A program made the translations under genes and the position numbers. Positions 1-7,335 of a DNA stretch of 64,000 nucleotides are shown here, in pieces. The notes below the pieces were generated by a model. That model did no database searches. It was not told the DNA's origin and saw only the letters and a program-made list of their open reading frames with translations. Every line of letters starts with the position of its first letter. Positions within the stretch are counted from its first letter, which is position 1. The DNA is from Dehalococcoidia bacterium (GTDB taxonomy: Bacteria; Chloroflexota; Dehalococcoidia; E44-bin15): positions 1 through 64,000 of the forward strand of contig JBAZMV010000001.1 in the NCBI GenBank assembly GCA_041649635.1, read 5' to 3'.

Positions 1-152
1 TCCAGAATGCTGAGGTGGAAATGGGCCACGGAAGATGAGGCCAGGCCGTTCCCTTCGGCGATGTCCCTGACGGACGGGGCGTAGCCCCTGTCTCTGATGA
101 AAGCGGCGATGAAGTCGAGGATTTGTTTGCGTTTTGGGGTCAGCGTCTCCAT
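1..152 (-). CDS. lexA: LexA repressor, N-terminal part (runs off the left edge)
   Basis: LexA represses SOS genes and cleaves itself when RecA is activated. Only about 50 residues lie in the window. They form the winged-helix DNA-binding domain, opening METLTPKRKQILDFI and followed by the GYAPSVRDIA helix typical of LexA. The ATG (150-152) has GGAGG just upstream on the minus strand. A perfect LexA box lies directly upstream, so the gene is probably autoregulated. The cleavage site and catalytic Ser/Lys are outside the window and cannot be checked. Confidence 0.88.
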   Translation of the reverse strand, partial: METLTPKRKQILDFIAAFIRDRGYAPSVRDIAEGNGLASSSVAHFHLSIL

Positions 153-162
153 GGATTCCTCC

Positions 163-182
163 AATAGAACATTTGTTCTATT
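163..182. promoter_or_regulatory. LexA (SOS) box
   Basis: This is a perfect palindrome with 8-bp arms, AATAGAAC-ATTT-GTTCTATT. It contains GAAC-N4-GTTC, the core of the Gram-positive/Bacillus-type SOS box. It sits 11 bp upstream of the lexA start codon, where autorepression would act. No second box of this kind was noticed near recN at 33 kb. Confidence 0.85.
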
Positions 183-466
183 TTGTGGATGTATGATAAA
201 ACTTATCCCGGTTGGTTGTCAAGGGGCTTCTTGTTGAGCGTGCTGGAGGCGGGATTGAATATTATATCGACAAGTTCATTCTCAAAACAAATTGTTCAGT
301 TTTCCTTAGCCAAAATACCTGCTGGGCATATCGCATTTCTGCAGTTTTTATCGCGTTTTTACAGGGTTTTGTGTTAAGCCGTAGCCGGAAGAGGGGGGGG
401 ACCCCCTCCCGGCAGGTATTCAGTGTCTCAAATTTACGATAATATGCTACGAGTGGAGGACTTTTC

Positions 467-541
467 GCAAACGATATGGCAAACGGTATCGTAAACGATG
501 ACGTAAACCTCATTGAACAATGTTATCTTTTGTTCAATGTA
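467..541 (-). repeat. Left end repeat: four 12-bp iterons and a hairpin
   Basis: On the plus strand the units GCAAAC, GCAAAC, GTAAAC and GTAAAC begin at 467, 479, 491 and 503. They are followed by CATTGAACAA (511-520) and its perfect inverse TTGTTCAATG (530-539) around a 9-nt loop. Read on the minus strand, the order hairpin then GTTTAC units matches the right end. The rest of 183-618 holds no convincing gene. A G/C-rich stretch near 390-415 can fold but has no clear T-tract. Confidence 0.7.
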
Positions 542-618
542 ACAACATCTGAGCCTGTATTTTATAGCATTGTTTATAAGATGGAAATCGGAATATGGAG
601 ACTAGTTCTATGCAACTT

Positions 619-864
619 TTAGGATTTTTTCGGAGTATCTGTCTCTCCTAAAAGCCAAGCAGTAGATACACCTAAAGCTTTTGCTATTAATGATAGTTCT
701 GTATCAAGAACAGGCCGCTGTCCATTCTCTATCTTTGAAATAGCAGATTGTTCAATCTTTAATCCAAGAACTTGTAAACGAGCTACAAGATCAATCTGCG
801 ATATTTTCGGCGAAGACATATACCTAGCTTGATGCACTCTAGCGCCTATCACATTACGCTGCAT
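619..864 (-). CDS. XRE-family helix-turn-helix regulator
   Basis: This 81-residue protein is essentially one HTH_3 domain. The recognition-helix region reads QSAISKIENGQRP and the C-terminal part of the fold is ALGVSTAWLLG. Such proteins usually repress their own and a divergent promoter. It is transcribed away from the zinc-ribbon gene at 973, and the shared gap carries three 15-bp-spaced repeats that could be its operators. No Shine-Dalgarno sequence is visible before the ATG, and a TATATA-type -10 lies only about 15 nt upstream, so the transcript may be nearly leaderless. Family call is firm; targets are inferred. Confidence 0.8.
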   Translation of the reverse strand: MQRNVIGARVHQARYMSSPKISQIDLVARLQVLGLKIEQSAISKIENGQRPVLDTELSLIAKALGVSTAWLLGETDTPKKS

Positions 865-876
865 AGTAACGTAATG

Positions 877-930
877 ATATATAATATTCTGACTAGGAAT
901 ATTCTCGTGGGGAATATTTTGTGGTATAAT
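877..930. promoter_or_regulatory. Divergent promoter region with three 15-bp-spaced operator-like repeats
   Basis: ATAATATTCT (881-890), GGAATATTCT (896-905) and GGAATATTTT (911-920) start exactly 15 bp apart. An extended -10, TGGTATAAT (922-930), follows for the rightward gene at 973. On the opposite strand a TATTATATAT stretch near 877-886 could serve the XRE gene. The repeats overlap the expected polymerase site, which suits autorepression by the XRE protein. That is inference. Confidence 0.55.
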
Positions 931-972
931 CGGGCAACAAATCGGAGGGATTGTTCAAACAGGGGGTGCAAT

Positions 973-1605
973 ATGAGTTACTGCTCGAACTGCGGCGGCA
1001 AGATTGAACCTGGTCATGTATTTTGTCCTAATTGCGGACAAAAACCCCCGCAGCAGAATCCCAAGAAAGTACAGAGCAATAAGCATCATGGCAGATACTG
1101 GGCTACGATTTCTGTACTTATAATAGTATTGGTAATTGCCATAGCCGCGGTAGTCAGCGGTCTTGTGATAGGACTTGGCGGAAACAATAGTTCGTCTTCA
1201 AATTACTATCAGTCAACGTATCCGACATATACGTATCAACCGCCGATACCGACATACACATATCAACCACCAACACCTACATATACGCCGACAACACATA
1301 CATTGCTGTCGGATCATACATTATTTGGACCTTCTTACAACTATGATTCTTACTATATCCCAGCAGGTAAAACTATCTCACTAAGCTGGAGCGCAGATGG
1401 ATACGTTTCTATTTATATCCTCACTGAAACCCAGTATAGTTACTTTTCGACATGGGGATGGCATTCAAGTCCTGCCGCATATGACAATGGTAACTCCGGA
1501 ACCCTTTCCTACCACGTTACAAATACTGATACATATTACTTAGTAATTAATAATCCGTCATGGGTTACAGGGATCAAAGTATATTCAGCAACAGCAAGCT
1601 GGTAG
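973..1605 (+). CDS. Zinc-ribbon membrane protein with Pro/Thr/Tyr linker and beta-rich C-domain
   Basis: The product has 210 residues. It starts with a double-CxxC zinc ribbon (CSNCG near residue 4, CPNCG near 19), then one membrane helix at about 44-68, a low-complexity linker rich in P, T and Y (about 78-110), and a C-terminal part that looks beta-rich. With one helix the ribbon would be cytoplasmic and the C-domain outside. The ATG at 973 was chosen because AGGGGG lies 7 nt upstream and the ribbon starts at once; a longer reading from 829 crosses the promoter. Another zinc-ribbon gene follows 15 bp later. Function unknown. Confidence 0.75.
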   Translation: MSYCSNCGGKIEPGHVFCPNCGQKPPQQNPKKVQSNKHHGRYWATISVLIIVLVIAIAAVVSGLVIGLGGNNSSSSNYYQSTYPTYTYQPPIPTYTYQPPTPTYTPTTHTLLSDHTLFGPSYNYDSYYIPAGKTISLSWSADGYVSIYILTETQYSYFSTWGWHSSPAAYDNGNSGTLSYHVTNTDTYYLVINNPSWVTGIKVYSATASW

Positions 1606-1620
1606 GAAAGGAGATGGCGC

Positions 1621-1992
1621 ATGAATTACTGTCCTAACTGCGGTAACAAGATTGAAACTAACCAACACTATTGTCCGAGTTGCGGGCAGACACTTATCCA
1701 AGCTGTAAACCAAGAACGAGAACAGAATAATGAAATCAAACGGATCAAAGCAAAGATGAAGGAAGCAAGAATCAACGAGATAACTCTTGCTCTGTTTGGT
1801 GGTCTTTTAATCGGTGGCGGAATAATCTTTATATTACAAAGAATATTTACAGTAGACATTTTTGATGTGAAGGTAGTGTTCATAGACAACGCTGCTATCG
1901 GTGGTGTCGTGGCAATCATACTAGGAATCGTATGCTGCGCCGGCGCAAGTGATTACGGTAACAAATACAACGAATTAGAGAGGAAATTGTAG
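1621..1992 (+). CDS. Zinc-ribbon protein with two membrane helices
   Basis: This 123-residue protein opens with a zinc ribbon (CPNCGNKIE then CPSCGQ), continues with a charged helical segment at about 40-55, and has two hydrophobic helices at about 58-78 and 92-110. AAGGAG lies about 7 nt before the ATG. It is very likely cotranscribed with the ribbon protein upstream and shares its N-terminal module, so the two may act together. No enzymatic motif is visible and the function is unknown. Confidence 0.72.
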   Translation: MNYCPNCGNKIETNQHYCPSCGQTLIQAVNQEREQNNEIKRIKAKMKEARINEITLALFGGLLIGGGIIFILQRIFTVDIFDVKVVFIDNAAIGGVVAIILGIVCCAGASDYGNKYNELERKL

Positions 1993-2021
1993 ATTACTTG
2001 CAAAACTCTTGAATCCGGGAT

Positions 2022-2047
2022 AGATTCATTCGTGAAAAAACACTTTT
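2022..2047 (+). repeat. Internal direct repeat of the island, copy 1
   Basis: ATTCGTGAAAAAACACTTT (2028-2046) recurs exactly at 4755-4773, with a few more matching bases on the 5' side. Each copy lies just 3' of a coding block of the island. It has no strong hairpin and its role is unknown. Confidence 0.6.
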
Positions 2048-2173
2048 ATGCTCCTCTAACTTGAGCCCGATAGGCTCAAAGGCTTTATCCTTGACAGCCA
2101 CTATCTCAGCCATTAAAGTGTTACTAACTTATACATCTCCATTTGCTCCAGATAGATTGCATATAAGGAAAGC

Positions 2174-3568
2174 ATGGTGAAAAAATACTCGGTATTGGGA
2201 TTAATTATCGCTTTCGTTTTCTCAATCGCCGCCATAGGATGCAGTAATGGCAGCAACATCGGTCCTACCCCGCAGCCGAAAACAGCAACAGCAGCCCCAA
2301 CAATAGAGCCTACACAGGAGCCAATACCCACACCAACTCCTAGTTATACGACTGAACCAACACCGACGACTGAATTAACCCCTACCCCCAGTTCTACTCC
2401 GACGGGTAGCATTACACCTACTCCAACATCTGCGCCAACTTCAACAGGAGCACCTACTTCCACAGCGACACCTACTCCCACGCAAACTGCAACATCCACA
2501 CCAACCGCTGCGCCAACGCCTACCCATACGTCTGCTCCAACACCTACGCCTACACCTGCAGCTACACCCACGCCAACTATGACTCCTGTAGAAGTGGATG
2601 ATGCTATGGTTTTGTGGGTGGATTATAAATATGGCAACACTATAGCCGCAGACGCTAAATATAAGAACAAACTGCTTACAATAACTGGTATAGCTACTGA
2701 AGTCGGGACAGACTACTCAGGTGACACTTACCTGAAATTTGGCACGGATATTCCCTCATATTTTGGGATATACTGCACTTTCAAGCCTGAAGCTATAAGC
2801 GATGTTGCTGCAATAATAATAGGACATACAGTTACAATACAGGGTATTTGTATGGGTTACAGTGGATATTACTGGGTTTATGTAGAAGACTGTATTGTCA
2901 TCAATAACACAAATCCCACGTCGACGCCGACACTCACTCCAACACACACACCTACACCCACGTCTACACCAATGCCAACATCAACACCGACCCCTACGCC
3001 AACGCCTATACCTACTACAACAGTGCTGTTTTCCGATGACTTCAGTGACCCGAACAGCGGCTGGAGAATCTATGATGGTATTTATGGTCAAGTTGGCTAC
3101 GAGAACGGATACTATTATGTGGAAGATTCTGCCCTTTACAATGGCATCATGTGGGGCAATATACAACTTTCCTTCAGCGATTTTATCCTAGAGATAGAGA
3201 CCTGGCTGATTGACGGCACCGACTATAACTGGCAGTCAGTGTCATGCCGGGTACAAGATGACTATAACTACTACAGCTTCGGCATTAGCGCCGGAGGGGG
3301 CTATTTAATAGAGAAGGTCGCTAATGGAGAGCAGGTGCTCCTGCGTGCACCTGTCAGTTCATCCTATATCAACCAGGGTGTGGGTGCCGTTAACCTAATC
3401 CACATAGAGTGCATCGGCAGCAGCCTAAGCTTTTCGGTCAACGGCCATCTATTAGCACAGGTTACAGATAATGCCTTAAGCAGTGGCAGTATCTCCTTGG
3501 ATGCCAATGCGAAAAATGACACATTTACGAAGGTTGCCTTTGACAACTTGGTTATTACCGAGCCATAA
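2174..3568 (+). CDS. PT-repeat lipoprotein with tRNA_anti-like (OB) and C-terminal lectin-like domains
   Basis: The 464-residue protein has a lipoprotein signal (hydrophobic residues 7-22, lipobox AAIGC with Cys23). Next come a long Pro/Thr linker (about 27-138), a domain near 143-245 resembling the tRNA_anti-like OB fold (KNKLLTITGIATEVGTD), a second PT linker (about 248-282), and a C-terminal beta-sandwich of the concanavalin/DUF1080 type (FSDDFSDPNSGWRIYDG, then ENGYYYVE). It is probably anchored at the cell surface, with the linkers spanning the envelope. The start has AAGGA upstream. Domain names come from recalled family patterns; the ligand is unknown. Confidence 0.75.
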   Translation: MVKKYSVLGLIIAFVFSIAAIGCSNGSNIGPTPQPKTATAAPTIEPTQEPIPTPTPSYTTEPTPTTELTPTPSSTPTGSITPTPTSAPTSTGAPTSTATPTPTQTATSTPTAAPTPTHTSAPTPTPTPAATPTPTMTPVEVDDAMVLWVDYKYGNTIAADAKYKNKLLTITGIATEVGTDYSGDTYLKFGTDIPSYFGIYCTFKPEAISDVAAIIIGHTVTIQGICMGYSGYYWVYVEDCIVINNTNPTSTPTLTPTHTPTPTSTPMPTSTPTPTPTPIPTTTVLFSDDFSDPNSGWRIYDGIYGQVGYENGYYYVEDSALYNGIMWGNIQLSFSDFILEIETWLIDGTDYNWQSVSCRVQDDYNYYSFGISAGGGYLIEKVANGEQVLLRAPVSSSYINQGVGAVNLIHIECIGSSLSFSVNGHLLAQVTDNALSSGSISLDANAKNDTFTKVAFDNLVITEP

Positions 3569-3634
3569 AAAGATTCCAGATATTGGTATAAGCTGTTCCG
3601 TTATCCCAGCGATGCCTTATAGAACTTCAACGCT

Positions 3635-3853
3635 ATGAAACAACCGAAGCAATCTGATATAGAGCGCATACTTCAATGCTACAATCGTAGGAAGGGCAGG
3701 GAATACTGTAAAGGCTGTGAGCTAACCGGAGAGTGTAGGAAACTCAGAAAGTTCATTAAAGACAAAGCAACTTATCATCTTGCAAAGACGCATGCCTCCA
3801 GGATGATGGATTTCTATGCAGCAGATACCACGAAGAATAAAGGGAGCACATGA
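3635..3853 (+). CDS. Small Cys-containing protein of unknown function
   Basis: This 72-residue reading frame has a possible metal-binding cluster, C-x2-C-x5-C in YCKGCELTGEC, plus an earlier Cys at 15, in a lysine/arginine-rich protein. Its stop overlaps the start of the next lipoprotein gene (ATGA), which supports translational coupling and a real gene. No family is recognised. Confidence 0.5.
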   Translation: MKQPKQSDIERILQCYNRRKGREYCKGCELTGECRKLRKFIKDKATYHLAKTHASRMMDFYAADTTKNKGST

Positions 3854-4719
3854 TGAGACTGGTAAGATTATCTATAGCAGCGTTACTTCTAAGCGTTGTC
3901 CTGATTTCCACCGTTGCTTGCGAAACTACTAAATATCAGTTATACACTTCTATCGGAAATGGGCAGGGAACGGTAGCGCCAACCTCCGGAACATATACTG
4001 AAGGCACGTCCGTTACAGTATCAGCGATACCCGATTCCGGCTGGGATTTCAGCCACTGGGAAGGGGATTACGGAGGCACCGATAATCCGATCACTGTAGA
4101 AATGAGTTCAGGTAAATTATTGAGGGCCTACTTCGTTGAAACGTATACACCTGCGCCCACTCCGACAGAAACGCCTGAACAAACGGTTACGCCAACAGCA
4201 ACCCCATTGATTTCACCAACGCCATCAGCAGAACCGACTTCAACGGCTACACCGACAATTGTACCCACAGCAACACCAACAGTAACAGCTACTCCTACAA
4301 ACACAGCTACACCCACTCCTACACCCACGCCAACATCTACGCCTCTAGAGCCACCACAGGTAACATTAAGAGTTGTTGGCAATATCTACGCTCTGGGTAA
4401 TATTACAGCACAGGAGGCTACGAATATCTCATTCCAGATTAGTACGGTACTCGATGGCGAGAGTGTTAATCTTGATTACTGCGTAGTGAACTATCAGGAC
4501 GCCAATAGTCTAGATACTAATATCTCTAGCGGCGGACTCTACGGATTCACCGGAATCCTTGCAACGAATGAGGTACGGGATATCGACATAGACATATCGT
4601 CGTATAACCTGGGACATTACGATTACTTCACATTAGATATTATCCCGCAAACGGGCGCTACTCTCCAATTCACGAAATTCCTGCCCGGTGAAATTGAAGC
4701 AGTTATGAATCTACATTGA
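3850..4719 (+). CDS. Lipoprotein with InlB-type B-repeat, PT linker and archaellin-like C-terminus
   Basis: The product has 289 residues. A lipoprotein signal ends in lipobox TVAC (Cys24). Residues about 30-97 match the divergent InlB B-repeat pattern (GQGTVAPTSGTYTEGTSVTV, then GWDFSHWEGDYGG). A PT linker covers about 100-165. The last 120 residues resemble the C-terminal beta domain of archaeal flagellins, ending PQTGATLQFTKFLPGEIEAV. It is coupled to the gene before it by ATGA. It probably sits on the cell surface. The archaellin likeness is a recalled pattern, not a database match, so that part is only moderately sure. Confidence 0.7.
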   Translation: MMRLVRLSIAALLLSVVLISTVACETTKYQLYTSIGNGQGTVAPTSGTYTEGTSVTVSAIPDSGWDFSHWEGDYGGTDNPITVEMSSGKLLRAYFVETYTPAPTPTETPEQTVTPTATPLISPTPSAEPTSTATPTIVPTATPTVTATPTNTATPTPTPTPTSTPLEPPQVTLRVVGNIYALGNITAQEATNISFQISTVLDGESVNLDYCVVNYQDANSLDTNISSGGLYGFTGILATNEVRDIDIDISSYNLGHYDYFTLDIIPQTGATLQFTKFLPGEIEAVMNLH

Positions 4720-4754
4720 TTCTGTTTATAAGCATGCAGATGCGGAGCAGATCT

Positions 4755-4773
4755 ATTCGTGAAAAAACACTTT
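4755..4773 (+). repeat. Internal direct repeat of the island, copy 2
   Basis: This is an exact 19-bp copy of 2028-2046. It lies between the lipoprotein stop codon and the right end of the island. Confidence 0.6.
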
Positions 4774-4787
4774 GGTACACCCAAGTA

Positions 4788-4861
4788 GAATTGAACAAAA
4801 GTTTGGTATGTTCAATGCAGTTTACTGCATAGTTTACTATATCGTTTACCTTGTCGTTTAT
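4788..4861 (+). repeat. Right end repeat: hairpin and four 12-bp iterons
   Basis: ATTGAACA (4790-4797) pairs with TGTTCAAT (4809-4816). GTTTAC-type units then start at 4820, 4832, 4844 and 4856 (the last is GTTTAT). The order and spacing mirror the left end in inverted orientation. The rest of the gap, 4862-5069, shows no gene. Confidence 0.7.
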
Positions 4862-5069
4862 TTTTTATAGAAACCCGGTTTTGTGTAGAAATTACAACGT
4901 ATCCCAAGGGGAGGAGCCCCCGAGGGAAATAATCCCTTTTTGCTGTTTGAGAGTTTCAATAACAGAATGAACGTCTCGTCAAATTAACAGAACTGTTTTA
5001 TATAGTAGTATTTGGATTGAACCTTTTGTTCCAGGTAACTAAACGAAAGCTAGCATTACTTTGATTTCA

Positions 5070-5660
5070 TCAACTATCGCCGCAGTGGGTTCGTTGGAAC
5101 ACACCTTCCTTGCATCGCGGACAGGGCAATTCATGGAGGGTCTTAATCAGTGCCGTTCCGCATGTCGGGCAAATAGGGTCTAGTCGCCGTCCGTCCCACT
5201 TTCTGGCGGCTATACTGTCCTGCGGCCCTGGCATGGCACGGACCCACCGGCAAATATTCCGCAGGCCATTCGGTTTTGCTCTAAACCAGTTTCTGATGGC
5301 CCGCCTCCACCTGTAGTCCGCAAGTTCATTCCAGGCTATATCAACATCACCGGGGTGTTCGAATTCATATATGACCGCATATCTCACCTCATCGCACTGG
5401 CGACAGTAGAGGTTTTCCGAAAAGCCGTTAACAGTGCTAGACGGCTGCCTTTTCAACCAGGACTCGAATTGTGTTAGCATTTCACGCCGCCTAGTCTTGT
5501 CCCTAATCTTCATTATCGATTTGCGCGTCATCATCGGGCCTGCTCTGGGATGGCCGTAAGGTTGGCGCTGTCCGGATTCGTCCCTGTAGAATTCCCATGG
5601 GCCCGATGTGCGCACCGTATAACCGCAGCTGCTGCATTCAAATGTATTGTGTATTGCCAT
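5070..5660 (-). CDS. Zinc-finger protein downstream of the MCM-like ATPase
   Basis: This 196-residue protein has several paired cysteines: CSSCG at the N-terminus, CRQCDE in the middle, and CPTCG with CPRCKEG near the C-terminus. It is rich in Trp and Arg between them. AAAGGAG precedes the ATG. It starts 18 bp after the ATPase stop on the same strand, so the two are probably one operon and may be partners, perhaps on DNA. No family is recognised. Confidence 0.68.
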   Translation of the reverse strand: MAIHNTFECSSCGYTVRTSGPWEFYRDESGQRQPYGHPRAGPMMTRKSIMKIRDKTRRREMLTQFESWLKRQPSSTVNGFSENLYCRQCDEVRYAVIYEFEHPGDVDIAWNELADYRWRRAIRNWFRAKPNGLRNICRWVRAMPGPQDSIAARKWDGRRLDPICPTCGTALIKTLHELPCPRCKEGVFQRTHCGDS

Positions 5661-5678
5661 GAGCTACTCCTTTCATCA

Positions 5679-7121
5679 TCATGCGTACCACGTTGCGATG
5701 GATGCTTCTATCAGACCCGCCGCTTCTTCCAGTGTCCTTCCGTCGATATCCGAGAAATTAGCCCTGGCAATGGACATCGCCACCCTCTTGGCGTAATCCG
5801 CCGTTCTATTGTCTCTACGCAGCGGTGAGTTGATAAACCGCTCGATAATACCGTTAACCCTGCTCACATAAGAATCGATTTCTTCATCCGACACCATCAA
5901 TTTGGGAATGTGTTTCCGTCCTTCGCGCAGCCAGGAAATATAACCCCCGGTGGAATCAAGGTCGGATGCGTACCCCAGCAGCTTCTTTTTTATGAGTTCC
6001 TTCCTGTAGGATTCGTCCAGTTCATCGGCTTTTACGATCAGCGCAAAACGGCTGAGTAGTATGGGAGGCAAACCGATCTCCTGCACCGGCTCATTGATAA
6101 ACACGGTATTTACCGGATTGGCAAACGCAATCATGATAAATTGGGATTCTATCGTTTCATGCATCCGCGCCGAGTGAACGCTGCACTTGCCGTTGGACAG
6201 CAGTTCATAACAGTATTCCACATCCTGGTCCGGTATCTTGTCGAATTCGTCCGCCAGGACCACTTTGCCATCGGCGTAGGCGAGAACGCCGAGCTGGCCG
6301 GTTGACAGGCTGCACACTAGGCCGGCGCGTGTCGCGTTGGCCCCCACGAGCTCGACATCCGCGCCCAGTCCTCTGACCATGATGTCCCTGGCCAGGGTCT
6401 TTCCTCCCGCAGGGTCGCCCACGACAAGAACATGCACCGGTTCTTGAGGAGTAGAGAAAAGGGCACATGCGAGGGATTTCTTCATAACCTCGTTGCCGTA
6501 TAACTCCGCGAAGAAACCTTCCGCGAATCCGCTAAACCCCTTCTCAATGGCGATATCCATGACTTTACGGCTGGGAGCCGATTCTGCGTCGGCGCGCTTC
6601 TCCTTCGGCATGGGAACGAATGACTGCGCTCTTTCCTTCACCAGTGCGAACATCTCGTCGAGATAACGCGTTTCTATAGACTGGAAGTGTGCGTGTTTGG
6701 GCCGACATTCGTCGCACAGGCTCACACGACATATCCTGCATATGTGCGTGGAAGCCGCTCCGCATGCCGAGCAGGGACCTGGGTGGGGAGCGGAGATACT
6801 GAGAGACTTTCTCTTGTCATCTACCGTGCGCAGAAGGTCTTCGCTCCATATGCCGAGAACGTGTTCGACGGCACTGATGGTTGGCTTTGTCGTGTCGGAT
6901 AGCATGATATCAATGCCGCAGTCGCAACTGTCCGTATCTACTGCGATGATACGATCGTAGGCGAGTATGTTCCTGGCCCTGGTTATGATATCGTCGCCCT
7001 TCCTCTTGCCCAGGCCGAGGTCATCCCGCCAGCACAGTGATACCTTCTCGACGGTATTCAGCCCCATATCTTCCAGCATCTTTTGTTCCTGTGGTCTCAG
7101 GCGAAGTCTTTCGAGTTCCAT
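5679..7121 (-). CDS. MCM-like AAA+ ATPase with N-terminal HhH-like segment and B-box-type zinc module
   Basis: The 480-residue protein looks like a bacterial relative of MCM helicases. Residues about 10-52 resemble a helix-hairpin-helix segment. A Cys/His cluster at 117-145 (C117, C120, C128, C131, C136, C139, H143, H145) resembles a B-box zinc finger. The ATPase has Walker A GDPAGGKT (235-242), Walker B VVLADEFDK (287-295) with the DEFDK signature of MCMs, sensor-1 Asn in FANP (335) and an arginine finger in LLSRF (358). The start at 7121 has AGGAGG upstream. The usual MCM N-terminal OB domain is not evident. A role in replication or maintenance of an integrated element is inferred from the HTH gene and tRNA scar beside it. 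Confidence 0.78.
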   Translation of the reverse strand: MELERLRLRPQEQKMLEDMGLNTVEKVSLCWRDDLGLGKRKGDDIITRARNILAYDRIIAVDTDSCDCGIDIMLSDTTKPTISAVEHVLGIWSEDLLRTVDDKRKSLSISAPHPGPCSACGAASTHICRICRVSLCDECRPKHAHFQSIETRYLDEMFALVKERAQSFVPMPKEKRADAESAPSRKVMDIAIEKGFSGFAEGFFAELYGNEVMKKSLACALFSTPQEPVHVLVVGDPAGGKTLARDIMVRGLGADVELVGANATRAGLVCSLSTGQLGVLAYADGKVVLADEFDKIPDQDVEYCYELLSNGKCSVHSARMHETIESQFIMIAFANPVNTVFINEPVQEIGLPPILLSRFALIVKADELDESYRKELIKKKLLGYASDLDSTGGYISWLREGRKHIPKLMVSDEEIDSYVSRVNGIIERFINSPLRRDNRTADYAKRVAMSIARANFSDIDGRTLEEAAGLIEASIATWYA

Positions 7122-7255
7122 GTTAGTTCCTCCTACATTTCTTTGCAAATTATTTGCGATTAAAGGATGCTTTCTTACGATGTGCGCTCCGGTAGGCCTG
7201 TTGGCATTGAAGATTAGTGTTGAGAACTATAACATAACTGCTGATTAGTGTCAAT

Positions 7256-7275
7256 TATAATCTATTATAATCTAT
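7256..7275. promoter_or_regulatory. Tandem 10-bp repeat in the divergent promoter gap
   Basis: TATAATCTAT occurs twice without a gap, between the MCM-like gene (leftward) and the HTH gene (rightward). Each copy could be a -10 box for the HTH gene. ATTAGTGT also repeats at about 7212 and 7244. A binding site for the neighbouring HTH protein is possible but unproven. Confidence 0.4.
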
Positions 7276-7335
7276 ATGTGCCTAATCATAGACATCCAAC
7301 TAAAATTACGTCAAAGTTCGAACTGGAGTTAACAA

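Larger units (their letters stand above)
467..4861. mobile_element. Candidate 4.4-kb genomic island bounded by inverted hairpin-plus-iteron ends
   Basis: The two ends, 467-541 and 4788-4861, are imperfect inverted copies of each other. Reading outward, each has a hairpin built on ATTGAACA/TGTTCAAT and then four units starting GTTTAC or a close variant, spaced exactly 12 bp. Between them lie an XRE regulator, two zinc-ribbon membrane proteins, two PT-rich lipoproteins and a small Cys protein. No transposase or recombinase is inside, so mobility would need a protein in trans. The unit might instead be a remnant. The boundaries rest on the repeats alone; no target-site duplication was recognised. 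Confidence 0.5.

Noticed and set aside
262..513. 83-codon minus-strand frame next to lexA
   Set aside because: It crosses the iteron repeats and lacks a ribosome site or motif.
2344..2571. Gly/Val-rich minus-strand frame
   Set aside because: It is only the reverse reading of the Pro/Thr repeat coding sequence.
2270..2590. Possible CRISPR or tandem-repeat array
   Set aside because: The periodicity is codon-level Pro/Thr repetition without constant repeats and spacers; no CRISPR array was seen in the window.
7300..7335. GTTCGAAC near 7315 as a tRNA T-arm or SOS box
   Set aside because: There is no pairing T-stem around it, and the 4-nt spacer of an SOS box is missing.
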